From positions 186,001-250,000 of the forward strand of contig QAOA01007418.1 in the NCBI GenBank assembly GCA_003255065.1: 64,000 nucleotides of DNA, in the 5' to 3' direction. Source of the DNA: Cercis canadensis. Taxonomy: Eukaryota > Streptophyta > Magnoliopsida > Fabales > Fabaceae. Below the pieces are notes generated by a model, which was not told the origin of the DNA, did not search any database, and worked only from the letters and a program-made list of their open reading frames with translations. Within the stretch, counting starts at the first letter, position 1; each line of letters opens with the position of its first letter. The translations under genes were made by a program, and so were the position numbers. Shown here one piece after another: positions 1-13,020 of the stretch.

Positions 1-3000
1 ACTGTATCTGGGAAGGGACTGTGTACTGTTGGGTCATTGAATCTAGCCCGGGGCCCTGTTTTGGTTTGTCCCTGTACCTGACTCGAATAATTTTCTTCGG
101 TTTCACTGTATCTGTCCTAGCTCTCTGTTTCGGTTCGAACTTGTATCTGTGTCGGAGGTTTTACATTGGTTCAACTGCATCCAGAAAGGGACAGTCACCT
201 TGTGGGTCATTTTATCTGGCCCGAGACCCTGTTTCAGTTCGTCCCTATATCTGACTCGGATATTTTACTTGGGTTTCACTATATCTGGCCTGGCTACCTA
301 TTTCGGTTTGAACCTGTGTCTGAGTTGGATATTTTTCATGGGTTTAATTGCATCCGGAAAGGGACTGTTTCCTGATGGGTCATTGTATCTGGCCTCATAC
401 CCTATTTCGGCTCGTCCTGAATCTGACTCGGATATTTTAATTGGGTATCACTGTATCTGGCCTGGCTCCTTGTTTCGGTCCGAACCTGTATCTGACTCTG
501 ATATTTTTCATGGGTTCAACTGCATCCGAAAAGGGTCTGTTTCCTGGTGGGTCATTGTATCTGTCCCGAGCCCCTGTTTCGGTTCGTCCCTGTATCTGAC
601 TCGGATATTTTACTTGGGTTTCACTATATCTGGCCTGGCTACCTATTTCGGTTTGAACCTGTGTCTGAGTTGGATATTTTTCATGGGTTCAATTGCATCC
701 GGAAAGAGACTGTTTCCTGATGGGTCATTGTATCTGGCCTCATACCCTGTTTCCTGGTGGCTCATTGTATCTGGCCTGGGTCCCTGTTTCTGTTCGTACC
801 TTTATCTGACTCGGATATTTTCCTTGGGGTTCATTGTATCGAGGAAGGAACTGTTTACTATTGGGTCATTGTATCTAGCCCGGGGCCCTGTTTTGGTTTG
901 TCCCTGTATTTGACTCGGATATTTTTCTTAGGTTTCACTGTATCTGGCCTGGCTACCTGTTTAGGTTCGAACTTGTACTGACTCGGATGTTTTACATGGG
1001 TTCAAACACATCCAGAAAGGGACAGTTTCCTTGTGGGTCATTGTATCTGGCCCGAGACCCTGTTTCGGTTCGTCCCTGTATCTAACTCGGATATTTTACT
1101 TGGGTTTCACTATATCTGGCCTGGCTACCTATTTCGGTTTGAACCTGTGTCGGAGTTGGATATTTTTCATGGGTTTAATTGCATCCGGAAAGGGACTGTT
1201 TCCTTATGGGTCATTGTATCTGGCCTGATACACTGTTTCGGCTCGTCCTGAATTTGACTCGGATATTTTAATTGGGTATCACTGTATCTGGCCTGGCTCC
1301 CTGTTTCGGTTCGAACCTGTATCTGACTCTGATATTTTTCATGGGTTCAACTGCATCCGAAAAGGGTCTGTTTCCTGGTGGGTCATTGTATCTGGCCCGA
1401 GACCCTGTTTCGGTTCGTTCCTGTATCTGACTCGAATATTTTTCTTGGGTTTCACTGTATCTGGCTTGGCTCCCTGTTTCGGTTCGAACTTGTATCTGAC
1501 TAGGATGTTTTTCATGGGTTCAACTACATCCAGAAAGAGACTGTTTCCTAGTAACTCATTGTATCTTGCCTGAGTCCCTGTTTCGGTTCGTACCTGTATC
1601 TGACTCGAATATTTTCATTGGGGTTCACTTTATCTGGGAAGGGACTGTTTACTGTTGGGTCATTGAATCTAGCCCGGGGCCCTGTTTTGGTTTGTCCCTG
1701 TACCTGACTCGAATATTTTTCTTCGGTTTCACTGTATCTGTCTTAGCTCTCTGTTTCGGTTCGAACTTGTATCTGTGTCGGAGGTTTTACATTGGTTCAA
1801 CTGCATCCAGAAAGGAACAGTCACCTTGTGGGTCATTTTATCTGGCCCGAGACCCTGTTTCAGTTCGTCCCTGTATCTAACTCGGATATTTTACTTGGGT
1901 TTCACTATTTCTGGCCTAGCTACCTGTTTCGGTTTAAACCTGTGTCTGAGTCGGATATTTTCATGGGTTCAACTGCATCCGGAAAGGGACTGTTTCCTGG
2001 TAGGTCATTGTATCTGGCCCGAGACCCTGTTTCGGTTCGCCCTGTATCTGACACAGATTTTTTAATTGGGTATCACTGTATCTGGCCTGACTCCCTGTTT
2101 CGGTTCGAACCTGTATCTGACTCGAATATTTTTCATGGGTTCAACTGCATCCGAAAAGGGTTTGTTTCCTGGTGAGTCATTGTATCTGGCCCGAGACCCT
2201 GTTTCGGTTCGTCCCTGTATCTGACTCGAATATTTCTCTTGGGTTTCACTTTATCTGGCCTGGTCCCTGTTTCAGTTCAAACTTGTATCTGACTCGGATG
2301 TTTTTCATGGGTTCAACTGCATCCAGAAAGGGACAGTTTCCTTGTGGGTCATTGTATCTGTCCCGAGACCCTGTTTCGGTCCGTCCCAGTATCTGACTCG
2401 GATATTTTACTTGGGTTTTCGTTGTATCTGGTTTGGCTCCCTGTCAAGTTCGTACTTGTATCTGGCACGGATATTTTTCTTGGGTTTCACTGTATCTGGG
2501 AAGAGACTGTTTCCTAGTGGCTCATTGTATCTGGCCTGGGTCCCTGTTTCTGTTCATACCCGTATCTGACTCGGATATTTTCCTTGGGGTTCACTGTATC
2601 TGGGAAGGGACTGTTAACTGTTAGGTCATTGTATCTAGCCCGTGGCCCTGTTTTGGTTTGTGCCTGTACCTGACTCGAATATTTCTCTTGGGTTTCACTT
2701 TATCTGGCCTGGTCCCTGTTTCGGTTCGAACTTGTATCTGACTCGGATGTTTTTCATGGGTTCAACTGCATCCCGAAACGGACAGTTTCCTTGTGGGTCA
2801 TTGTATCTGCCCCTAGACCCTGTTTCAGTCCGTCCCTGTATCTGACTCGGATATTTTACTTGGCTTTCACTGTATCTGGTTTGGCTCCCTGTCAAGTTCG
2901 TACTTGTATCTGACACGGATATTTTTCTTGGGTTTCACTGTATCTGGGAAGGGACTGTTTCCTAGTGGCTCATTGTATCTGGCCTGGGTCCTTGTTTCGG

Positions 3001-5754
3001 TTCGTACCTGTATCTGACTCGGATATTTTCCTTGGGGTTCACTGTATCTGGGAAGGGATTGTTCACTGCTGGGTCATTGAATCTAGCCCGGGGCCCTGTT
3101 TTGGTTTGTCCCTATACCTGACTCGAATATTTTTCTTGGGTTTCACTGTATCTGGCCTAGCTCACAGTTTCGGTTCGAACTTGTATCTGACTCGGATGTT
3201 TTACATGGGTTCAACTGCATCCAGAAAGGGACAGTTTCCTTGTGGGTCATTGTATCTGGCCCGAGACCCTGTTTCGGTTCGTTCCTGTATCTGACTCGGA
3301 TATTTTTCTTGGGTTTCACTGTATCTGGCCTGGCTCCCTGTTTCGGTTCGAACTTGTATCTAACTCAGATGTTTTTCATGGGTTCAACTGCATCAAGAAA
3401 GGGACAGTTTCCTGATGGGTCATTGTATCTGGCTCGAAACCCTGTTTCGGTTCGTCCCTGTATCTGACTCGGATATTTTACTTGGGTTTCACTGTTTTTG
3501 GCCTGGGTACCTGTTTCGGTTTGAACCTAAGTCTGAGTCGGATATTTTCATGGGTTCAACTGCATCCGGAAAGGGACTGTTTCCTGGTGGGTCATTGTAT
3601 CTGGCTCGAGACCTTGTTTCGGTTCGTCCCTGTATGTGACTCGGATATTTTAATTGGGTATCACTGTATCTGGCCTGGCTCCCTGTTTCGGTTCGAACTT
3701 GTATCTGACTCGGATATTTTTCATGGGTTTAACTGCATCCGAAAAGGGTCTTTTTCCTGGTGGGTCATTGTATTTGGCCCGACACCCTGTTTCGGTTCGT
3801 CCCTGTATCTGACTCGGATATTTTACTTGGTTTTCACTGTATCTGGCCTGGCTACCTATTTCGGTTTGAACCTGTGTCTGAGTCAGATATTTTTCATGGG
3901 TTCAACTGCATCCGGAAAGGGACTGTTTCCTGGTAGGTCATTGTATCTGGCCCGAGACCCTGTTTCGGTTCGTCCCTGTATCTGACTCAGATATTTTAAT
4001 TGGGTATCACTGTATTTGGCCTGGCTCCCTGTTTCGGTTCGAACCTGTATCTGACTCGGATATTTTTCATGGGTTCAACTGCATCCGAAAAGGGTCTGTT
4101 TCCTGGTGGGTCATTGTATCTGGCCCGAGAACCTGTTTCGGTTCGTCCCTGTATCTGACTCGGATATTTTACTTGGGTTTCATTGTATCTGGCCTGGCTA
4201 CCTGTTTCGGTTTGGTCCTGTGTCTGAGTCGGATATTTTTCATGGGTTCAACTGCATCCGGAAAGGGACTGTTTCCTGGTGGGTCATTGTATCTGGCCTG
4301 ATACCCTGTTTCGGCTCGTCCCTGTATCTGACTCGGTTATTTTAATTGGGTATCACTGTATCTGGCCTCGCTCCCTGTTTTGGTTCAAACCTGTATCTGT
4401 CTCGGATATTTTTTACGGGTTCAACTCCATCCGAAAAGGGTCTGTTTCCTGGTGGGTCATTGTATCTGGCCCGAGACCCTGTTTCGGTTCGTCCTTGTAT
4501 CTGACTCGGATATTTTCTTGGGTTTCACTGTATCTGGCCTGGTCCCTGTTTCAGTTCGAACTTGTATCTGACTCAGTTGTTTTTCATGAGTTCAACTACA
4601 TCCAGAAAGGGACAGTTTCCTGGTGGGTCATTGTATCTGGCCCAAGACCCTGTTTCGGTTCGTCCCTCTATCTGACTCGTATATTTTTCTTGGGTTTCAC
4701 TTTATCTGGCCTGATCTTTGTTTCGGTTCATACCTGTATCTGACTCAGCTATTTTTCTTGGGTTTCACTATATCTGGAAAGAAAATGTTTCCTTGTGGGT
4801 CATTGTATCTGACCCGGGACTTTATTTCGGTTCTCCCTATATGTAACTCGGATATTTTACTTGGGTTTCACTGTATCTGGGAAAGGACTGTGTCCTGGTG
4901 CCTCATTGTATCTGGCATGGGTCCCTGTTTCTGTTCGTACCCGAATCTGACTCGGATATTTTCCTTTGGGTTCACTGTATCGGGGAACGGACTGTTTACT
5001 GTTGGGTTATTGTATCTAGCCCGGGGCCCTGTTTTGGTTTGTCCCTGTATCTGACTCGGATATTTTTCTGGGGTTTCACTATATCTGGCCTGGCTACCTG
5101 TTTCGGTTCGAACTTGTATCTGACTCGGATGTTTTTACATGGGTTCAACTGCATCCAGAGAGGGACAGTTTCCTTGTGGGTCATTGTATCTACCCCGAGA
5201 CCCTATTTCGGTCCGTCCCTGTATCTGACTTGGATATTTTACTTGGGTTTCACTGTATTTGGCCTGGCTACCTATTTCGGTACGAACCTGTGTCTAAGTC
5301 AGATATTTTGGATGGGTTCAACTGCATCCGGAAATGAATTCTTTCCTAGTGGGTCATTGTATCTTGCCTGATACCCTGTTTCGGTTCGTCCCTTTATCTG
5401 ACTCGGTTATTTTAATAAGGTATCACTGTATCTGGCCTGGCTCCCTGTTTCGGTACGAACCTGTATCTGACTCGGATATTTTTCATGGGTTCAACTGCTT
5501 CCGGAAAGGGACTGTTTCCTGGTGGGTCATTGTATCTGGCCCGAGACCCTGTTTCAGTTCGTCCCTGTATCTGACTCAGATATTTTAATTAGGTTTCACT
5601 ATATCTGCCTGGCTCCCTCTTTCGGTTCGAACTTGTATCTGACTCGGATGTTTTTCATGGGTTCAACTGCATCCAGAAAGGGACAGTTTCCTGTTGGGTC
5701 ATTGTATGTGGGCCGAGACCCTGTTTCGGTTCGTCCCTCTATCTGACTCGGATA

Positions 5755-6012
5755 TTTTTCTTGGGTTTCACTGTATCTGGCCTGATCCTTGTTTCGGTTC
5801 ATACATGTATCTGACTCAGATATTTTTCTTGGGTTTCACTGTATCTGGGAAGGAAATGTTACCTTGTGGGTCATTGTATCTAGCACGGGACCCTATTTCG
5901 GTTCGCCCCTGTATTTGACTCAAATATTTTTTTTGGGTTTCACTATATCTCTTTTGGCTCCCTGTCAGGTTCGTACTTGTATCTGACTCCGATATTTTTC
6001 TTGGGTTTCACT
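5755..6012 (+). repeat. Variant segment shared with 39.80-40.06 kb
   Basis: This segment carries unusual variants together: a B reading gatccttgtttcggttcat, an A with gcacgggaccctatttcgg followed by cgcccctg, and a B with ttttggctccctgtcaggtt. The same set in the same order occurs at about 39801-40058, an offset of 34046 bp. A partial third match to the gtcaggttcg variant lies near 59045-59100. Confidence 0.8.
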
Positions 6013-8219
6013 GTATCTGAGGAGGGAATGTTTCCTAGTGGGTCATTGTATCTGACCCGGGACTCTATTTTGGTTCGTCCCTATATCTAACTCGGATATT
6101 TTACATGGGTTTCACTGTATCTGGTTTGGCTCCCTGTCAAGTTCGTACTTGTATCTGACTCGGATAATTTTCTTGGATTTCACTTTATCTGGGAAGGGAC
6201 TGTTTCCTGATGGCTCATTGTATCTGGCCTGGGTCCCTGTTTCTGTTCATACCCATATCTGACTCGGATATTTTCCTTGGGGTTCACTGTATCTGGGAAG
6301 GGACTGTTAACTGTTGGGTCATTGCATCTAGCCCGGGGTTTTGTTTTGGTTTCTCCCTATATCTGACTCGGATATTTTTCTTGGGTTTCACTGTATCTGG
6401 CCTGGCCACCTGTTTCGATTCGAACTTGTATCAGACTCGGATGATTTACATGGGTTCAAACGCATCCAGAAAGGGACAGTTTCCTTGTGGGTCATTGTAT
6501 CTGGCCCGAGACCCTGTTTCGGTTCGTCCCTGTATATGACTTGGATATTTTACTTGGGTTTAACTGTATCTGACCTGGCTACCTGTTTCGGTTTGAACCT
6601 GTATCTGACTCGGATATTTTTTATGGGTTCAACTGCATCCGAAAAGGGTCTGTTTCCTGGTGGGTCATTGTATCTAGCCCGAGACCCTGTTTCAGTTTGT
6701 CCCTATTTCTGACTCGGATATTTTTCTTGGGTTTCACTGTATCTGGCCTGGTCCTTGTTTCAGTTCGAACTCTTATCTGACTTGTATGATTTTCATGGGT
6801 TCAACTGCATCCAGAAACGGACAGTTTCCTTGTGGGTCATTGTATCTGCCCCGAGACCCTGTTTCAGTCCGTAACTGTATCTGACTCGGATATTTTACTT
6901 GGCTTTCACTGTATCTGGTTTGGCTCCCTGTCAAGTTCGTACTTGTATCAGACACAGATATTTTTCTTGGGTTTTACTATATCTGGGAAGGGACTGCTTC
7001 CTAGTGGCTCATTGTATCTGGCTTGGGTCCCTGTTTCGGTTCGTACCTGTATCTGACTCGGATATTTTCCTTGGGGTTCACTGTATCTGGGAAGGGACTG
7101 TTTACTGTTGGGTCATTGAATCGAGCCCGGGGTCCTGTTTTGGTTTGTCCCTGTACCTGACTCGAATATTTTTCTTGGGTTTCAATATATCTGGCCTAGC
7201 TCACTGTTTCGGTTCGAACTTGTATCTAACTCGGATGTTTTACATGGGTTCAAGTGCATCCAGAAAGGGACAGTTTTCTTGTGGGTCATTGTATCTGGCC
7301 TGAGACCCTGTTTCGGTTCGTCCCTGTACCTGACTCGGATATTTTACTTGGGTTTCACTATTTCTGGCCTGGCTACCTGTTTCGGTTTGAACCTGTGTCT
7401 GAGTCAGATATTTTTCATGGGTTCAACTGCATCCGGAAAGGGACTGTTTCCTGGTGGGTGATTATATCTGGCCCAAGACCCTGTTTCGGTTCGTCCCTGT
7501 ATCTGACTCGGATATTTTACTTGGGTTTCACTGTTTCTGGCCTGGGTACCTGTTTCGGTTTGAACCTAAGTCTGAGTTGGATATTTTCATGGGTTCAACT
7601 GCATCCGGAAAGGGAGTGTTTCCTAGTGGCTCATTGTATCTGGCCTGTGTCCCTGTTTCGGTTCGTACCTGTATCTGACTCGGATATTTTCCTTGGGTTC
7701 ACTATATCTGGGAAGGGACTGTTTACTATTGGGTCATTGAATCTAGCCTGTGGCCCTGTTTTGGTTTGTCCCTGTACCTGACTCGAATATTTTTCTTGGG
7801 CTTCACTGTATCTGGCCTAGCTCACTGTTTCGGTTCGAACTTGTATCTGAGTCGGATGTTTTACATGGGTTCAACTGCATCCAGAAAGAGACAGTTTCCT
7901 TGTGGGTCATTGTATCTGGCCCGAGACCCTGTTTCGGTTCGTCTCTGTATCTGACTCGGATATTTTACTTGGGTTTCACTATTTCTGGCCTGGCTACCTG
8001 TTTCGGTTTGAACCTGTGTCTGAGTCGGATATTTTCATGGGTTCAACTGCATCCGGAATGGGACAGTTTCCTGGTGGTTCATTGTATCTGGCCTGATACC
8101 CTGTTTCGGTTCGTCCCTGTATCTGACTCGGATATTTTACTTAGGTTTCACTGTATCTGGCCTGGCTACCAGTTTCGGTTTGAACCTGTGTCGGAGTCAT
8201 ATATTTTTCATGGGTTCAA

Positions 8220-9170
8220 CTGCATCCGGAAAGGGACTGTTTCCTGGTGGGTCATTGTATCTGGCCTGATACCCTGTTTCGGCTCGTCCCTGTAACTGAC
8301 TCGGATATTTTAATTGGGTATCACTTTATCTGGCCTGGCTACCTGTTTCGGATCGAACCTGTATCTGACTCGAATAAATTTTATGGGTTCAACTGCATCC
8401 AAAAAGGGTCTGTTTCCTGGTGAGTCATTGTATCTGGCCCGAGACCCTGTTTCGGTTCGTCCATGTATCTGAGTCGAATATTTTTCTTGGGTTTCACTGT
8501 ATCTGGCCTGGTCCCTGTCAAAGTTCGAACTTGTATCTGACTCGGATGTTTTTCATGGGTTCAACTACATCCAGAAAGGTACAGTTTCCTAATGGGTCAT
8601 TGTATCTGCCCCGAGACCCTATTTCGGTCCGTCCCTGTATCTGACTCGGATATTTTACTTAGGTTTCATTGTATCTGGTTTGGCTCCCTGTCATGTTCGT
8701 ACTTGTATCTGACACGGATATTTTTCTTGGGTTTCACTGTATCTGGGAAGGGACTGTTTCCTTGTGGCCATTGTATCTGGCCTGGGTCCTTGTTTCGGTT
8801 CGTACCTGTATCTGACTCGGATATTTTCCTAGGGGTCCACTGTATCTGGCAAGGGACTGTTAACTGTTGGGTCATTGAATCTAGCCTGGGGCCCTGTTTT
8901 GGTTTGTCCCTATACCTGACTCTAATATTTTTCTTGGATTTCAATGTATCTGGCCTAGCTCACTGTTTCGGTTCGAACTTGTATCTGACTCGGATGTTTT
9001 ACATGGGTTCAACTGCATCCAGAAAGGGACAATTTCCTTGTGGGTCATTGTATCTGGCCTGAGACACTGTTTCGGTTCGTCCCTGTATCTGACTCGGATA
9101 TTTTACTTGGGTTTCACTGTTTCTGGCCTGGCTAACTGTTTCGGTTTGAACCTGTGTCTGAGTCAGATAT
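8220..9170 (+). repeat. Duplicated segment, copy 1 (offset ~2405 bp)
   Basis: This run of units is repeated at about 10625-11576 with an offset of 2405-2406 bp. The copies share the rare cggatcgaacctg variant, the taatgggtcattgtatctgc variant, the ctaggggt C start and the gactctaatatttttcttgg variant. Similarity falls away at both edges. The pair flanks the 9927-10066 interruption. Confidence 0.75.
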
Positions 9171-9926
9171 TTTTCATGGGTTCAACTGCATCCGGAAAGG
9201 GACTATTTCCTGGTGGGTCATTATATCTGGCCCGAGACCCTGTTTCGGTTCGTCCCTGTATCTGACTCGAATATTTTACTTGGGTTACACTGTATCTGGC
9301 CTGGCTACCTGTTTCGGTTTGAACCTGTGTCTGAGTCAGATATTTTTCATGGGTTCAACTGCATTCGGAAAGGGACTGTTTCCTGGTGGGTCATTATATC
9401 TGGCCCGAGACCCTGTTTCGGTGCGTCCCAGTATCTGACTCAGATATTTTACTTGGGTTTCACTGTATCTGGCCTGGCTACCTGTATCCGTTTGAACCTG
9501 TGTCTGAGTCGAATATTTTTCATGAGTTCAACTGCATCCGGAAAGGGACTGTTTCCTGGTAGGTCATTGTATCTGGCCCGAGACCCTGTTTCGGTTTGTC
9601 TCTGTATCTGACTCAGATATTTTAATTGGGTATCACTGTATCTGGCATGGCTCCCTGTTTCGGTTCGAACTTGTATCTGACTCGGATGTTTTCCATGGTT
9701 TCAACTACATCCAGAAAGGGACTGTTTCCTAGTGGCTCATGGTATCTGGCCAGGGTCCCTGTTTCGGTTCGTACCTGTATCTCACTCGGATATTTTCCTT
9801 GGCGTTCGCTGTATCTGGGAAGGGACTGTTAACTGTTGGGTCATTGAATCTAGCCTGGGGCCCTGTTTTGGTTTGTCCCTATACCTGACTCTAATATTTT
9901 TCTTGGATTTCAATGTATCTGGCCTA

Positions 9927-9927
9927 N
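9927..9927. other. Single N: assembly join or ambiguous base
   Basis: A lone N follows the satellite sequence ggcctagct-like B start (seen as ggccta) and precedes sequence unrelated to the satellite. The other two Ns (24657 and 30459) also sit at structural discontinuities, so this one is probably a contig join and not a base-call ambiguity. Confidence 0.8.
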
Positions 9928-10066
9928 ACCCCCCTGTTTACATGCTTCTTAATATGATTCACTAAATAGAACAATCCTTAGGTTTGACTTTAGGCTGTCC
10001 TATGCTGCAAAAAGCTAGGTAACCGACCTAAAACATTAACTAATTTGAGGAGCCTCGGCAGCTCAT
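9928..10066. other. Non-satellite stretch, 139 bp, unidentified
   Basis: None of the satellite landmarks occur here. The sequence is richer in A than the array and contains a small inverted repeat (taggt, five bases, accta, near 10013-10030) and gagg-ag-cctc. On the right the array resumes inside a B subunit at about 10067 (aacttgtatctgagtcag). On the left it stops inside a B subunit (ggccta), so about 18-20 bp of the expected B are missing. There is no open frame of note, no target-site duplication and no element ends that I recognise. It could be a small insertion with a deletion, the edge of a larger insertion lost at the join, or contig-end sequence. Confidence 0.75.
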
Positions 10067-10624
10067 CAAACTTGTATCTGAGTCAGAACTTTTACATGGG
10101 TTCAACTGCTTCCAGAAAGGGACAGTTTCCTTGTGGGTCATTGTATCTGGCCCGAGACCCTGTTTCGGTTCGTCCCTGTACCTGACTCAGATATTTTACT
10201 TGGTTTTCACTATTTCTGGCCTGGCTACCTGTTTCGGTTTGAACCTGTGTCTGAGTCAGATATTTTTCATGGCTTAAACTGCATCCGGAAAGGGACTGTT
10301 TCCTGGTGGGTCATTATATCTGGCCCGAGACCCTGTTTCGGTTCGTCCCTGTATCTGACTCGGATATTTTTCTTGGGTTTCACTGTATCTGGCCTGGCTA
10401 CCTATTTCGGTTTGAACCTGTTTCTGAGTCAGATATTTTTCATGGGTTCAACTGCATTCGGAAAGGGGCTGTTTCCTGGTGGGTCATTGTATTTGGCCCG
10501 AGACCCTGTTTCGGTTCGTCCCTGTATCTGACTCAGATATTTTACTTGGGTTTCACTGTATCTGGCCTGGTTACCTATTTCGGTTTGAACCTGTGTCTGA
10601 GTCAGATATTTTTCATGAGTTCAA

Positions 10625-11576
10625 CTGCATCCAGAAATGGACTGTTTCCTGGTGGGTCATTGTATATGGCCTGATACCCTGTTTCGGCTAGTCGCTATAT
10701 CTGACTCGGATATTTTAATTGGGTATCACTGTATCTGGCCTGGCTCCCTGTTTCGGATCGAACCTGTATCTGACTCGAATATTTTTTATGGGTTCAACTG
10801 CATCCGAAAAGGGTCTTTTTCCTGGTGAGTCATTGTATCTGGCCCGAGACCCTGTTTCGGTTCGTCCATGTATCTGACTCGAATATTTTTCTTGGGTTTC
10901 ACTGTATCTGGCCTGGTCCCTGTTTCAGTTCGAACTTGTATCTGACTCGGATGTTTTTCTTGGGTTCAACTGCATCCAGAAAGGTACAGTTTCCTAATGG
11001 GTCATTGTATCTGCCCCGAGACCCTGTTTCGGTCCGTCCCTATATCTGACTCGGATATTTTACTTGGGTTTCAGTGTATCTGGTTTGGCTCCCTGTCAAG
11101 TTCATACTTGTATCTGACACGGATATTTTTCTTGGGTTTCACTGTATCTGGGAAGGGACTGTTTCCTTGTGGCTCATTGTATCTGGTCTGAGTCCTTGTT
11201 TCGGTTCGTACCTGTATCTGACTCGGATATTTTCCTAGGGGTTCACTGTATCTGGGAAGGGACTGTTAACTGTTGGGTCATTGAATCTAGCCTGGGGCCC
11301 TGTTTTGGTTTGTCCCTATACCTGACTCTAATATTTTTCTTGGATTTCAATGTATCTGGCCTAGCTCACTATTTCGGTTCGAACTTCTATCTGACTCGGA
11401 TGTTTTACATGGGTTCCACTGCATCCAGAAAGGGACAGTTTCCTTGTGGGTCATTGTATCTGGCCTGAGACCCTGTTTCGGTTCGTCCCAATATCTGACT
11501 CGGATATTTTACTTGGGTTTCACTGTATCTGGCCTGGCTACCTGTTTCGGTTTGAACTTGTGTCTGAGTCAGATAT
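10625..11576 (+). repeat. Duplicated segment, copy 2 (offset ~2405 bp)
   Basis: This matches 8220-9170 unit for unit, including the cggatcgaacctg, taatgggtcattgtatctgc and gactctaatatttttcttgg variants. The left edge (contig end at 9926) also resembles this copy and copy 1 near 8850-8956, so the variant set occurs at least three times around the first N. Confidence 0.75.
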
Positions 11577-11620
11577 TTTTCATGAGTTCAACTGCATCCA
11601 GAAAGGGACTGTTTCCTAGT

Positions 11621-12242
11621 GGCTCATGGTATCTGGCCAGGGTCCCTGTTTCGGTTCGTACCTGTATCTGACTCGAATATTTTCCTTGGCGTTCGCTGTA
11701 TCTGGGAAGGGACTGTTTACTGTTGGGTCTTTGAATCTAGCCCGTGGCCCTGTTTTGGTTTGTCCCCGTACCTGACTCGAATATTTTTCTTGGGTTTCAC
11801 TGTATCTGGCCTAGCTCACTGTTTCGGTTCGAACTTGTATCTGAGTCTAATGTTTTACATGGATTCAACTGCATCCAGAAAGGGACAGTTTCATTGTGGC
11901 TCATTGTATCTGGCCCGAGACCCTGTTTCGGCTCGTCCCTGTATCTGACTCGAATATTTTACTTGGGTTTCACTGTTTCTGGCCTGGGTACCTGTTTCGG
12001 TTTGATGCTAAGTCTGAGTCGGATATTTTCATGGGTTCAACTGCATCCGGAAAGGGACTGTTTCCTGGTAGGTCATTGTATCTGGCCCGAGACCCTGTTT
12101 CGGTTTGTCCCTGTATCTGAACCAGATATTTTACTTGGGTATCACTGTATCTGGCCTGGCTCCCTGTTTCGGTTCAAACTTGTATCTGACTCGGATGTTT
12201 TTCATAGGTTCAACTACATCCAGAAAGGGACTGTTTCCTAGT
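11621..12242 (+). repeat. 622-bp module (AC + three ABC)
   Basis: This module starts with the A variant ggctcatggtatctggcc at 11621, and the same variant starts the next module at 12243. The first ~440 bp of the two modules match closely, including the rare ggtttgatnctaagtctg type of B and the gtttcattgtggctcattg C-A junction. This copy has one additional 173-bp unit before 12243. A 622-bp length equals 104 plus three 173-bp units, within 1 bp. Confidence 0.8.
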
Positions 12243-12691
12243 GGCTCATGGTATCTGGCCAGGGTCCCTGTTTCGGTTCATACCTGTATCTGACTCGAAT
12301 ATTTTCCTTGGCGTTCGCTGTATCTGGGAAGGGACTGTTTACTGTTGGGTCTTTGAATCTAGCCCGTGGCCCTGTTTTGGTTTGTCCCCGTACCTGACTC
12401 GAATATTTTTCTTGGGTTTCACTGTATCTGGCCTAGCTCACTGTTTCGGTTCGAACTTGTATCTGAGTCGAATGTTTTACATGGGTTCAACTGCATCCAG
12501 AAAGGGACAGTTTCATTGTGGCTCATTGTATCTGGCCCGAGACCCTGTTTCGGTTCGTCCCTGTATCTGACTCGAATATTTTACTTGGGTTTCACTGTTT
12601 CTGGCCTGGGTACCTGTTTCGGTTTGATCCTAAGTCTGAGTCAAATATTTTCATGGGTTCAACTGCATCCGGAAAGGGACTGTTTCCTAGT
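12243..12691 (+). repeat. 449-bp module (AC-ABC-ABC)
   Basis: The module runs from ggctcatggtatctggcc (12243) to the next ggctcattgtatctggac (12692). It holds one 104-bp and two 173-bp units. Sister modules of the same layout are at 15251, 17360, 22441 and 28896. The region from about 12366 to 13019 is repeated at 17483-18136 with an offset of 5117 bp. Confidence 0.8.
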
Positions 12692-13020
12692 GGCTCATTG
12701 TATCTGGACTGGGTCCCTGTTTCGGTTCGTACCTGTATCTAACTCGGATATTTTCCTTGGGGTTCACTGTATCTCGGAATGGACTGTTTACTGTTGGGTC
12801 ATTGAATCTAGCCTATGGCCCTGTTTTGGTTTCTCCCTGTACCTGACTCGAATATTTTTCTTGGGTTTCACAGTATCTGGCCTAGCTCACTGTTTCGGTT
12901 CGAACTTGTATCTGAGTCGGATGTTTTACATGGGTTCAACTGCATCCAGAAAGGGACAGTTTCCTTGTGGGTCATTGTATCTGGCCCGAGACCCTGTTTC
13001 GGTTCGTCCCTGTATCTGAC

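Larger units (their letters stand above)
1..9926 (+). repeat. Array block 1: mixed 173/104-bp units
   Basis: This block starts inside a unit and ends at the N at 9927. Full units predominate and are interspersed with 104-bp units (for example near 757-870, 2518-2630, 2965-3070 and 6210-6320). Many B copies carry ggtttgaacctgtgtctgag, a marker of the array left of 30.46 kb. A B variant in which ctgtttcggttcg is replaced by ctgtcaagttcg is seen at 2441, 2889, 6134 and 6928. No non-satellite sequence was found. Confidence 0.93.

Noticed and set aside
149-913. Apparent hydrophobic repeat protein of 254 residues
   Set aside because: The hydrophobic look comes from T-rich codons (Phe, Leu, Ser, Val, Tyr). 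It is a consequence of base composition and does not support a membrane protein.
8666-8944. Minus-strand open frames such as 8666-8944, 13387-13608 and 19917-20138
   Set aside because: They are reverse readings of the same units and recur wherever the same variant of A and B occurs. They carry no start context or domain.
9928-10066. tRNA, SINE or transposon end in the foreign stretch
   Set aside because: I found no box A/B pair, no tRNA-like fold, no terminal repeat and no target-site duplication. The small inverted repeats are too short to mean much.
12366-13019. 217-codon open frame, repeated at 17483-18136 and similar at 27153-27806
   Set aside because: The repetition follows from segmental duplication of satellite units, not from conservation of a protein. 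Other frames over the same bases are also open.
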